Shown: in pieces, positions 1 to 5,003 of the stretch
Position numbering within the stretch: the stretch's first letter is position 1
Layout: each line of letters starts with the position of its first letter
Assembly (NCBI GenBank): GCA_012839145.1
Contig: DUNY01000297.1
Location: 1 to 6,442 of the forward strand
Length of the DNA stretch: 6,442 nucleotides
From: Thermoanaerobacterales bacterium
GTDB lineage: Bacteria > Bacillota > Thermosediminibacteria > Thermosediminibacterales > Tepidanaerobacteraceae
Reading direction: 5' to 3'
The notes under the pieces: generated by a model
Database searches by the model: none
Told to the model about the DNA's origin: nothing
The model's input: the letters and a program-made list of their open reading frames with translations, nothing else
Position numbers and translations under genes: made by a program

Positions 1-468
1 ACTAGGCCTAGGCTTCAAGGAGCTAAACTTACTGCTTGGGAACTGGTCCAAGAGGGTATCCCTGCCACACTTATACCCGACAGTGTAGCTCCGGTTTTGA
101 TAAGGGATGGCAAAATTGATGTTATTATCGTCGGAGCGGACCGGATTGCCTCAAATGGTGACACGGCCAATAAAATCGGTACATATATGCTGTCCCAGAT
201 AGCCAAAGATTTTAATGTACCTTTTTATATTGCAGCTCCTATTTCAACCATAGACTTTGAAATTGACAATGGAGAGCAAATCGCAATTGAAGAAAGAGAT
301 GCTAAGGAAATTACTCATATAAACGGTGTCCGGATTGCTCCGGAAGGCATTAAAGTTTACAATCCTGCCTTCGATGTAACTCCTAATCAGAACATCACGG
401 GAATAATAACCGAAAAAGGCATCATGAGACCACCTTACTTAACAAATTTAGCAAAACTAAGAGGGTAA
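1..468 (+). CDS. mtnA: S-methyl-5-thioribose-1-phosphate isomerase, 3' part
   Basis: The product converts 5-methylthioribose-1-phosphate to methylthioribulose-1-phosphate, a cytosolic step of the methionine salvage pathway that recycles methylthioadenosine. The gene is open from the left edge, so only the C-terminal 155 residues are visible, somewhat under half of the usual ~340-350. Frame 1 opens with [15 protein letters not shown], the conserved MtnA/eIF2B-type motif, followed by [19 protein letters not shown] (visible residues 44-62). Asp47 in GADRIA corresponds to the catalytic Asp240 of the Bacillus enzyme; the partner catalytic Cys lies upstream, outside the window. The end, with [13 protein letters not shown], is intact and stops at TAA. 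The TTG at 97 is internal to the protein and is not a start. No intrinsic terminator is evident after the stop; a 22-nt dispersed repeat begins 12 nt downstream. Related eIF2B-like ribose-1,5-bisphosphate isomerases are possible, but the motif spacing fits MtnA well. Confidence 0.93.
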   Translation, partial: TRPRLQGAKLTAWELVQEGIPATLIPDSVAPVLIRDGKIDVIIVGADRIASNGDTANKIGTYMLSQIAKDFNVPFYIAAPISTIDFEIDNGEQIAIEERDAKEITHINGVRIAPEGIKVYNPAFDVTPNQNITGIITEKGIMRPPYLTNLAKLRG

Positions 469-479
469 CACAAATATTG

Positions 480-501
480 CACGGAGACGTTTTGTTTGTC
501 A
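480..501 (+). repeat. 22-nt dispersed direct repeat, copy 1
   Basis: The core ACGGAGACGTTTTGTTTGTC recurs at 1499-1520, with 21 of 22 positions identical over the full element. This copy begins 12 nt after the mtnA stop codon. It resembles a decayed form of the GGGACGGTT...TTTTGTCCC short elements scattered in many Clostridia genomes, some linked to REP-associated tyrosine transposases; that comparison is from memory. GAC and GTC sit at the two ends, a trace of the imperfect palindrome of those elements. Confidence 0.7.
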
Positions 502-521
502 TAAAACACAAAGGGGAATTA

Positions 522-596
522 ATGTTATATCGTGGGTCTTTGCTGAATAGCTTGGTTTATAAAGATTTAAAACAAAAGCGTAAATCAAAAAAATAA
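522..596 (+). CDS. possible 24-residue basic small protein
   Basis: This is a short ORF too small for most gene callers. It has an ATG with AAAGGGG five nt upstream, a plausible though imperfect ribosome site. The predicted peptide starts MLYRGSLLNSLVYKDL and ends in a strongly basic Lys/Arg/Ser tail (KQKRKSKK). It lies between mtnA and the amidohydrolase, just after a 22-nt repeat. I recognise no family. A 24-codon ORF with a weak Shine-Dalgarno match is expected by chance fairly often in AT-rich DNA, so this is only a candidate. A leader peptide for the downstream gene is an alternative reading; a short GCCAA/TTGGC inverted repeat at 602-618 follows it, but there is no T tract. Confidence 0.18.
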   Translation: MLYRGSLLNSLVYKDLKQKRKSKK

Positions 597-647
597 AGAT
601 TGCCAAAAATAAGTTGGCGTTAAGAAGAATATTGGGGGAAGTGGAAC

Positions 648-1484
648 TTGAAGATAGATTTTCATGTGCATGTTACACCACCGGATGTTATAAAAGATTG
701 GAAGAAAATAGCTGAAAGAGAGGATTATTTTAAGCTTCTAAGTGAAAGCCCTGTAAATAAGTTTGCGACGGCTGATGATGTTGTAAAAGAACTTGAAAGC
801 TCGGGGGTTGATAAGGCTGTAACATTCGGCTTTGCTTTTAGGGATATGGGGCTTTGTCGATATGTTAACGACTATGTGGCTGAAGCTATTAAAAAATATC
901 CCCATAAGCTAATAGGATATATGGTAGTTACGCCTACCGCGCCAGACTTGGAAAAGGAGATTGATCGATGTTTGGCCTTGGGGCTAAAGGGAGTAGGGGA
1001 AATATTTCCTCAGGGACAGGGGTTTGATATAGCGGACCCTAAAGAAATGTCAAACTTAGCCAATCTATGCATAGAGCGAGACATTCCTTTGATAATCCAC
1101 ACTAATGAACCTGTAGGCCATTATTACTGTGGGAAGACTGATACCACACCGCAAAGAGCCAGTGCCTTTGCACAAAACTTTCCCGACATCAAAGTTATAT
1201 TTGCCCACTGGGGTGGTGGGCTACTGTTTTATGAATTGATGCCTGAGATACGGAGACAAAGCCAAAATGTATATTACGACATAGCTGCCTCCCCATTGCT
1301 GTATGATAAAAACATATATAAAGCTGCTAGTGATATTAAAGTTTTGGATAAGGTGTTATTCGGAAGCGATTATCCCTTGCTGCCTATGAAAAGATATTTG
1401 AGAGAAATATCAGAAGCGGGTCTTAGCCAAGAAGAACAGGCTCTTATAAATGGTGAAAATGCTAGGCGCCTATTAGGTATTTAA
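648..1484 (+). CDS. Amidohydro_2 family metal-dependent hydrolase
   Basis: The product is a 278-residue cytosolic TIM-barrel hydrolase or decarboxylase of the amidohydrolase superfamily (Amidohydro_2, ACMSD-like). The metal-site residues are in the expected order: DFHVHVTP near the N-terminus (His6, His8), IIHTNEP (His151), VIFAHWGGG (His187) and LFGSDYP (Asp241). It closes with the usual N-A-x-R-L-L-G-I end (271-278). The length is normal and nothing is missing. The start is TTG, with GGGGGAAGTGG a few nt upstream and the HxH motif correctly placed at residues 6-8; no ATG lies near it. The substrate cannot be read from sequence, since members act on diverse lactones, amides and aromatic acids. 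It stands alone between two copies of a 22-nt repeat and converges with the minus-strand DUF218 gene. Neighbouring mtnA might hint at sulfur or methionine metabolism, but a 179-bp gap makes an operon uncertain. Confidence 0.9.
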   Translation: MKIDFHVHVTPPDVIKDWKKIAEREDYFKLLSESPVNKFATADDVVKELESSGVDKAVTFGFAFRDMGLCRYVNDYVAEAIKKYPHKLIGYMVVTPTAPDLEKEIDRCLALGLKGVGEIFPQGQGFDIADPKEMSNLANLCIERDIPLIIHTNEPVGHYYCGKTDTTPQRASAFAQNFPDIKVIFAHWGGGLLFYELMPEIRRQSQNVYYDIAASPLLYDKNIYKAASDIKVLDKVLFGSDYPLLPMKRYLREISEAGLSQEEQALINGENARRLLGI

Positions 1485-1498
1485 ACGAGCCGTTATTA

Positions 1499-1520
1499 CA
1501 CGGAAACGTTTTGTTTGTCA
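1499..1520 (+). repeat. 22-nt dispersed direct repeat, copy 2
   Basis: The element CACGG-AAACGTTTTGTTTGTCA differs from copy 1 (480-501) by one base (A for G at the sixth position). It begins 15 nt after the amidohydrolase stop, nearly the same placement that copy 1 has behind mtnA. The two copies are in the same orientation, about 1.02 kb apart, and bracket the amidohydrolase gene. A shorter 10-nt match (GACGTTTTGT) occurs at 3236-3245 and may be chance. Confidence 0.7.
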
Positions 1521-1545
1521 ACAACCTTTTTGATTTTTTATAAAC

Positions 1546-2148
1546 CTAATCAAACAAAAAAGATTTTATGACTGCAAAGTATTCCCGCAAGTAATATACG
1601 GGTTTTAAGTATCTGGGATAAGCCGGAGTAGGTGCGCATTTTCCATAGGGGATAAAACCGTTTCGTTTTGCCAGAAACTTGGCACGAAACATATGATATT
1701 CACTTGTTACAATCATGACTTTTGGTTTTATTGTTTCACCCATATGCTTAATCACTTCTTTGGTGAATATCAAATTTTCTTTGGTGCTGGTGGAACTCTC
1801 TTCTTTTATTATCCTTGTTGCTTCAACACCGTTTTTTATAAAAAAATGCTCCATTGCTTCGGCTTCGGTAATCCACTCATCTGGCCCTTGGCCTCCGGAC
1901 ACCACTATGGGTACATGCGGATATTTTTTCGCATACTCCAAAGCTTTTTGCAACCTGTAATACAATGAGGGTGAAGGCTGATCACCGAACAACCCGGCAC
2001 CCAAGACCACCACATAATCTACCGGCAGGTCGTCATCTGTAAATGAATTGATTATTATAAGACTTTCTATCACAATGAAAGATATTATACATATAACTAC
2101 TAAGATAAGAAATGATTTTTTATGTATTTTTAAATACGATGCAGATAT
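1546..2148 (-). CDS. DUF218/YdcF-like membrane-anchored protein, probable ATA start
   Basis: This is a DUF218 (YdcF/SanA-type) protein; the family's biochemical role is poorly known, with links to envelope functions. Conserved blocks, numbered from the GTG at 2073, are YVVVLGAG (20-27), VVSGGQGPDEWITEAEAM (57-74), IIKEESSTSTKEN (88-100) and VTSEYHMFRAKFL (122-134). The GTG start would give 175 residues and would cut into a hydrophobic segment. The frame stays open upstream to a TAA at 2178-2176. In that extension a perfect AAGGAGGG (2163-2156) lies 7 nt before ATA at 2148. Starting there gives 200 residues with a classic signal anchor: a basic stretch (LKIHKKS), then a long hydrophobic run (FLILVVICIISFIVIESLIII), leaving the DUF218 domain outside the membrane. 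No ATG, GTG or TTG exists in frame between ribosome site and hydrophobic run, so either ATA is used or an ATG was lost to mutation or sequencing error. The gene is convergent with the amidohydrolase. Confidence 0.85.
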   Translation of the reverse strand: MSASYLKIHKKSFLILVVICIISFIVIESLIIINSFTDDDLPVDYVVVLGAGLFGDQPSPSLYYRLQKALEYAKKYPHVPIVVSGGQGPDEWITEAEAMEHFFIKNGVEATRIIKEESSTSTKENLIFTKEVIKHMGETIKPKVMIVTSEYHMFRAKFLAKRNGFIPYGKCAPTPAYPRYLKPVYYLREYFAVIKSFLFD

Positions 2149-2155
2149 GCCGATT

Positions 2156-2163
2156 CCCTCCTT
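2156..2163 (-). promoter_or_regulatory. strong ribosome site deciding the DUF218 start
   Basis: AAGGAGGG on the minus strand lies 7 nt ahead of an in-frame ATA codon at 2148-2146. The only ordinary start, GTG at 2073, is about 80 nt further on and has no comparable site. The alternative ATG nearby on the same strand (out of frame, overlapping this site) yields only a 13-codon ORF. Confidence 0.6.
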
Positions 2164-2214
2164 ACATTCATTTATTTAAACAAAAAAATTCTCCTTTAAG
2201 ACTTTGCCCTAAAG

Positions 2215-2271
2215 TACCAGTATACATATTTTGATATTAACCCGAACTATTTTTATATCCCTATATTGGTA
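2215..2271. repeat. imperfect inverted repeat in divergent promoter region
   Basis: TACCAGTATA at 2215-2224 is matched by TATATTGGTA at 2262-2271, with 9 of 10 positions complementary. The arms flank an AT-rich centre between the divergent DUF218 and MetH-activation-like genes. On each strand, outward from the centre, the arm reads TATA(C/T)TGGTA and could overlap a -10 element. It could be an operator or part of symmetrical promoters; no regulator is encoded nearby. Confidence 0.35.
2231..2259 (+). promoter_or_regulatory. possible promoter for the MetH-activation-like gene
   Basis: TTGATA (2231-2236) and TATATC (2254-2259) are spaced by 17 nt, a fair sigma-A-type match. Transcription would start near 2266, giving a leader of about 100 nt to the preferred ATG at 2368. 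It lies inside the inverted repeat at 2215-2271. AT-rich surroundings make other matches possible. Confidence 0.4.
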
Positions 2272-2355
2272 TTATAACAGCAAACTTTGAAGAAGCAACG
2301 AAATTTTATGAGCATGAACATTGTTGCTACTGAAGTACACAATGTATATCTTAAT

Positions 2356-2361
2356 GAGGTG
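2356..2361 (+). promoter_or_regulatory. ribosome site favouring the start at 2368
   Basis: GAGGTG ends 6 nt before ATG 2368. The longest open frame begins at TTG 2287, which has no Shine-Dalgarno match, and the ATGs at 2308 and 2314 have only weak ones. The conserved part of the protein begins shortly after 2368. Confidence 0.5.
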
Positions 2362-2367
2362 TCAAAA

Positions 2368-3063
2368 ATGCCGGTAATTAAGATGCCTGTAAGGGTAGTG
2401 AAACATGATGTATTCAAGTATTTGGGTTATAAAACACTCAAAGATCAAAAACGGTCCCCCTTATTGGAAAAAGAAATTGACAAAGCTCTATACACAGCTT
2501 TGTCAATAATCAAGCCTCATGCAAGCTATGATTATTTTAATTTTTCTATCGACAAAGAAAACATGAAGGTAATTTTCAAAGAGGGACCTATCTTTTCAGG
2601 CAAATATATTATTGAAAAGCTTGAAAAAGCTGAAAAAATCGCAGCAGTATTTTTGACTGTAGGCGACCAAATTGAAAAAAGAAGTGCGGATTATTTCTCA
2701 AATGGTGATTATTTGACGGGTTTAATTTACGATGCCATTGGAAGTGTAGCATTATATGATTTAAAAAGTAACTTTTTCCGAAAACTATGTGAAAGGGCAA
2801 GACTTGCAGGCAATGGTTTAACCATGGGACTTTCACCGGGAAGCGATGGCTGGCCTATAGAAGATCAAACCTCATTATTTAAATTGCTGGATGGTGAATC
2901 TATAGGCGTCACTTTAAAGGAGAGTATGATGATGACACCGGTTAAGACCATAAGTGTGGTATATGGAATAGGAAAGAAATTAGCAATACCGGATGAAGAT
3001 CACAATTGTGGCAAATGCAATCTAAAAAATTGTCAATTTAGATCTAAGCCTAACATTAATTAA
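2368..3063 (+). CDS. MetH-activation-domain-like (vitamin B12-dependent methionine synthase activation) protein
   Basis: The protein resembles the C-terminal activation domain of cobalamin-dependent methionine synthase (Met_synt_B12 family) made as a separate polypeptide. In MetH this domain binds S-adenosylmethionine and helps remethylate oxidised cob(II)alamin; here it may serve a MetH lacking the domain or another corrinoid protein. From the start at 2368 (231 residues), family marks are FKYLGYK near residue 17, VFLTVGDQIEKRS (94-106), LSPGSDGWPIEDQ (155-167), IGVTLKESMMMTP (179-191) and VYGIG. The SPG-x-x-GWP block matches the clostridial stand-alone subgroup rather than the RPAxGY form of E. 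coli MetH. The tail has three cysteines, CGKCNLKNC (Cys214, 217, 222), which could hold metal or an Fe-S cluster (inference). The frame is open upstream to TTG 2287, which would add 27 residues, but I prefer 2368 for its ribosome site and family-like N-terminus. cbiA downstream supports a B12 theme, although a 351-bp gap separates them. Confidence 0.85.
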   Translation: MPVIKMPVRVVKHDVFKYLGYKTLKDQKRSPLLEKEIDKALYTALSIIKPHASYDYFNFSIDKENMKVIFKEGPIFSGKYIIEKLEKAEKIAAVFLTVGDQIEKRSADYFSNGDYLTGLIYDAIGSVALYDLKSNFFRKLCERARLAGNGLTMGLSPGSDGWPIEDQTSLFKLLDGESIGVTLKESMMMTPVKTISVVYGIGKKLAIPDEDHNCGKCNLKNCQFRSKPNIN

Positions 3064-3130
3064 ATCGTATCTCTTGAATGAATTAATATACAGTAAAATT
3101 GCAGTTATGTATGAATTATATCTTCATAAG

Positions 3131-3198
3131 GAACGATGAACCTGAGCCAGGAGACCCGCCTGCACTTGTTCCACTGGCCTACGAGCGATAGGAGGTGT
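3131..3198 (+). ncRNA. truncated cobalamin riboswitch (3' part with B12 box)
   Basis: GAGCCAGGAGACCCGCCTG (3144-3162) matches the B12-box consensus rAGYCMGgAgaCCkGCcd with one deviation (C at the k position). GATGAA just before it (3135-3140) also fits conserved riboswitch sequence, and the later CTACGAGCGATAGGAGGTG (3179-3197) is like the end of many clostridial cobalamin riboswitches, where it merges into a ribosome site. GGAAC (3130-3134) can pair with GTTCC (3168-3172). The aptamer core expected upstream (the GGTG-containing P4 arm and the GCCACTG box) is absent from 3064-3130. The element therefore should not bind B12 as it stands. Position between a cobalamin-reactivation-like gene and cbiA suits the identification. 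Confidence 0.6.
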
Positions 3199-3204
3199 GA
3201 TTTT

Positions 3205-3237
3205 ATGATTATTTACCGGCATAAAAAAGCTTCTTGA
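3205..3237 (+). pseudogene. 10-codon ORF after the riboswitch remnant, possible gene remnant
   Basis: GGAGGTG (3191-3197) lies 7 nt before ATG 3205, an excellent initiation site of the kind normally found directly after a cobalamin riboswitch. The ORF encodes only MIIYRHKKAS before TGA. Neither later frame continues into a recognisable protein, though the +1 frame stays open briefly. It may be the stub of a deleted B12-regulated gene or a leader peptide; I cannot identify it. Confidence 0.25.
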
Positions 3238-3346
3238 CGTTTTGTAGCTAAGGGGCTTTAGGTTATGTTCCTCTGAAGGGAGCTATAAGAATGACAACTG
3301 TCCAGCTTAAAAGTTGCCGTTAGCCATCATCAATACCTTGTAACAT

Positions 3347-3368
3347 TATAAGTCAAACATAACTTATA
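3347..3368. repeat. perfect 7-bp inverted repeat upstream of cbiA
   Basis: TATAAGT and ACTTATA are separated by 8 nt (CAAACATA). It could be an operator or a weak AT-rich hairpin in the cbiA leader. It is not a terminator of the usual kind, since the stem lacks GC pairs and is followed by CAGAGG before a short T run. Confidence 0.4.
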
Positions 3369-3414
3369 CAGAGGTTTTTGGTAATATCAGAGAGCAAGAA
3401 AGGACTGATCATTT

Positions 3415-4773
3415 ATGAGCAGAGGCATAATGATAGCAGGAACGCATAGTGGTTCCGGCAAGACTACCATAAGCTTGGGGATTATGGGTGTGCTTTCCAA
3501 AAAATACAAGGTTGTGCCTTTTAAAATTGGGCCTGATTACATTGATCCAACTTATCACCGACTCATAAGCGGCAGCTTTTCCTACAATCTCGATCTTCAC
3601 ATGCTGGGTGAGGAAAAGTTTAAGAAATTATATCATGAAAAAGCCCGGTATGGAGATATTTCAATAGTTGAAGGTGTAATGGGGCTTTTTGACGGTAGAG
3701 ATTCCTCAGGGTTTGCTAGTAGTGCCCATGGGGCAAAACTGCTTGCCCTGCCGGTAATATTAGTTGTTGATGCCGGCGGTATGTCAAAAAGTGCTTCAGC
3801 CATGGTAATGGGCTTTAGGGATTTTGCCCCGGAGTTGAACTTGGCGGGAGTGCTGCTTAACCGGGTCGGAGGGGAGATGCATTTTGAACTTTTGAAGGAG
3901 TGCATAGAAAAAGACACAGGGGTTCCTGTTCTCGGTTATCTACCGAAGGAAAGGGATTTAGCAATTCCCGAGCGGCCTTTAGGTCTTATACCTCCGGAGG
4001 AAATGCAGGATCTTGAGCACAGCCTTGAAAGACTTTACCATCTGATCGAGGAAAATATTGACTTAGATGGAATTTTGCAAAAGGCAAGTCCGGTTGAAAA
4101 CAATACAACCTTAAAACAGAAAATAATCCCAGCCGAAAATGACCCAAAAACAAAAATCGCCATTGCAATGGACGATGCCTTCTGCTTTTATTACCAAGCC
4201 GGTTTGGAGCTCTTTGAAGAAAAAGGAGCATTGTTGGTGCCATTTAGTCCTTTAAGAGATTCCGAGCTCCCTGATGAGGTATCAGGCCTCTATCTTGGTG
4301 GAGGTTTTCCCGAAAACTTCGGTCAAGTTCTAAGTCAAAACAAATCAATGCAAGATTCCATATTTAATGCTATAGAGGGAGGACTCCCGACTTATGCCGA
4401 AGGTGGTGGCCTTATGTATCTCATGAAAGCTATTCGTGACCGGGATGGCAAGAGACATCCCATGGTAGGAATTTTTAACGGTGAGGCAATTATGACTAAC
4501 CGACTCCAGAATTTTGGTTATGTGACGGCAGAAGCGATAAAAGACAATGTAATAGCAACTAAAGGCAGTATTATTTCAGGCCATGAATTTCACTATTCCA
4601 AAATAGAAGGCTCTTCAGATAAAATAAGTTATATAATAAAAAAACCCGAAGAAAATCGAGAGTGGCAGTGTGGCTACATTTATAAAAGCTGCCTTGCCTC
4701 TTACATGCACATAGATTTTTACGCATATCCGGAACTTATACACAACTTTCTTAGTAATTGTATAAATTACTAA
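3415..4773 (+). CDS. cbiA: cobyrinate a,c-diamide synthase lacking its glutaminase cysteine
   Basis: CbiA amidates the a and c side chains of (Co-)cobyrinate with ATP and glutamine-derived ammonia, in cytosolic B12 synthesis by the anaerobic route. The 452-residue length is normal. The synthetase half has the P-loop GTHSGSGKTT (9-18), KIGPDYIDPTYH (37-48) with Asp41 and Asp44, and VEGVMGLFDG (85-94) with Glu86 and Asp93, equivalent to substrate and ATP residues known in Salmonella CbiA. The class I glutaminase half includes YLGGGFPE (293-300) and SGHEFHYS (388-395). The nucleophile motif, normally YAECGGLMYL, reads YAEGGGLMYL: residue 330, codon GGT at 4402-4404, is Gly where Cys is needed. 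The end motif usually SYxHxHF is SYMHIDF (429-435), keeping the first His. Glutamine hydrolysis should be lost, though synthesis from free ammonia remains possible. A CobB-type (hydrogenobyrinate) assignment is less likely by context. AAAGGA 10 nt upstream supports the ATG. Confidence 0.93.
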   Translation: MSRGIMIAGTHSGSGKTTISLGIMGVLSKKYKVVPFKIGPDYIDPTYHRLISGSFSYNLDLHMLGEEKFKKLYHEKARYGDISIVEGVMGLFDGRDSSGFASSAHGAKLLALPVILVVDAGGMSKSASAMVMGFRDFAPELNLAGVLLNRVGGEMHFELLKECIEKDTGVPVLGYLPKERDLAIPERPLGLIPPEEMQDLEHSLERLYHLIEENIDLDGILQKASPVENNTTLKQKIIPAENDPKTKIAIAMDDAFCFYYQAGLELFEEKGALLVPFSPLRDSELPDEVSGLYLGGGFPENFGQVLSQNKSMQDSIFNAIEGGLPTYAEGGGLMYLMKAIRDRDGKRHPMVGIFNGEAIMTNRLQNFGYVTAEAIKDNVIATKGSIISGHEFHYSKIEGSSDKISYIIKKPEENREWQCGYIYKSCLASYMHIDFYAYPELIHNFLSNCINY

Positions 4774-4936
4774 GAGTCACTCCGGTGTTAATAATGGCAC
4801 CTGCCCATGCTCATCAAAGGTGCTGCTCCACCTCGGCTAATTGCCAGGGAAATTGAGCCGGGGAAAATTGAAAGCAAACCAAATATTCGAAAAGTTGCTG
4901 ACAATTTGCGCAAAGTGTCCTATCTGTTTAAACGGG

Positions 4937-4965
4937 TATACAACACGCCACTCCGGTGGTATAAT
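4937..4965 (+). promoter_or_regulatory. nagB promoter with internal palindrome
   Basis: A perfect TATAAT (4960-4965) follows TATACA (4937-4942, four of six consensus bases) at 17-nt spacing. The spacer contains the palindrome CCAC-TCCG-GTGG (4948-4959) touching the -10 box, where a repressor could bind. This gives nagB its own promoter with a leader of about 30 nt. Confidence 0.6.
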
Positions 4966-4990
4966 CTTTAATGGATAATCTAAAATCGAC

Positions 4991-4997
4991 AGGAGGT
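4991..4997 (+). promoter_or_regulatory. ribosome site fixing the nagB start
   Basis: AGGAGGT lies 6 nt before ATG 5004. An in-frame ATG at 4971 has no ribosome site, lies only 5 nt past the -10 box and so probably at or before the transcription start, and would add 11 residues absent from the family. Confidence 0.85.
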
Positions 4998-5003
4998 AAT
5001 ATA

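Larger units (their letters stand above)
3064..3414. other. 351-bp intergenic region with B12-box remnant and inverted repeats
   Basis: No convincing full-length gene is present. The first ~70 bases are AT-rich with no clear terminator. From about 3130 to 3198 the sequence matches the 3' part of a cobalamin riboswitch. A 10-codon ORF (3205-3237) follows. Bases 3245-3330 contain short complementary arms, TAGCT/AGCTA (about 3246-3287) and CAACT/AGTTG (about 3294-3315), which may fold but match no RNA family I recognise. TATAAGT (3347-3353) and ACTTATA (3362-3368) form a perfect 7-bp inverted repeat about 50 bp ahead of cbiA. No convincing promoter for cbiA was found. Confidence 0.6.
4774..5003. 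other. cbiA-nagB intergenic region with hairpins and a short unassigned ORF
   Basis: The 10-mer CACTCCGGTG occurs twice, at 4778-4787 just after the cbiA stop and at 4949-4958 in the nagB promoter. Two hairpins lie between: GCACCT/AGGTGC (4797-4802 with 4818-4823), and CGGCTAATT/AATTGAGCCG (4834-4842 with 4851-4860, one bulged G). Neither is followed by a T tract, so neither is a standard terminator. A 54-codon ORF (4807-4971) reads through both hairpins. Its product (MLIKGAAPPRLIAREIEPGK...) is basic and plausible in composition, but it has no ribosome site and resembles nothing I can name; it could be a gene fragment. Confidence 0.45.

Noticed and set aside
602..618. GCCAA/TTGGC as the mtnA terminator
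   Set aside because: The stem is five bp with no following T run, and it sits more than 130 bp past the stop.
480..1520. CRISPR array or intact transposon
   Set aside because: There are only two 22-nt copies about 1 kb apart, with no regular spacing, no transposase gene and no terminal inverted repeats.
1529..1554. TTTGATT/AATCAAA hairpin as a bidirectional terminator between convergent genes
   Set aside because: The stem has only one G-C pair, the loop is 12 nt and neither strand has a proper T tract after it. It also overlaps the DUF218 stop codon.
1693..1968. Plus-strand ORFs opposite the DUF218 gene
   Set aside because: They are Phe/Cys-rich antisense shadows of a gene with clear family motifs, with no ribosome sites.
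2287..2367. TTG 2287 as the start of the MetH-activation-like gene
   Set aside because: It has no Shine-Dalgarno sequence, and the 27 extra residues do not look like the family. ATG 2368 has GAGGTG 6 nt upstream. This is not fully excluded.
4971..5003. ATG 4971 as the nagB start
   Set aside because: It lies 5 nt beyond the TATAAT box, without a ribosome site; ATG 5004 has AGGAGGT at ideal spacing and gives the family N-terminus.
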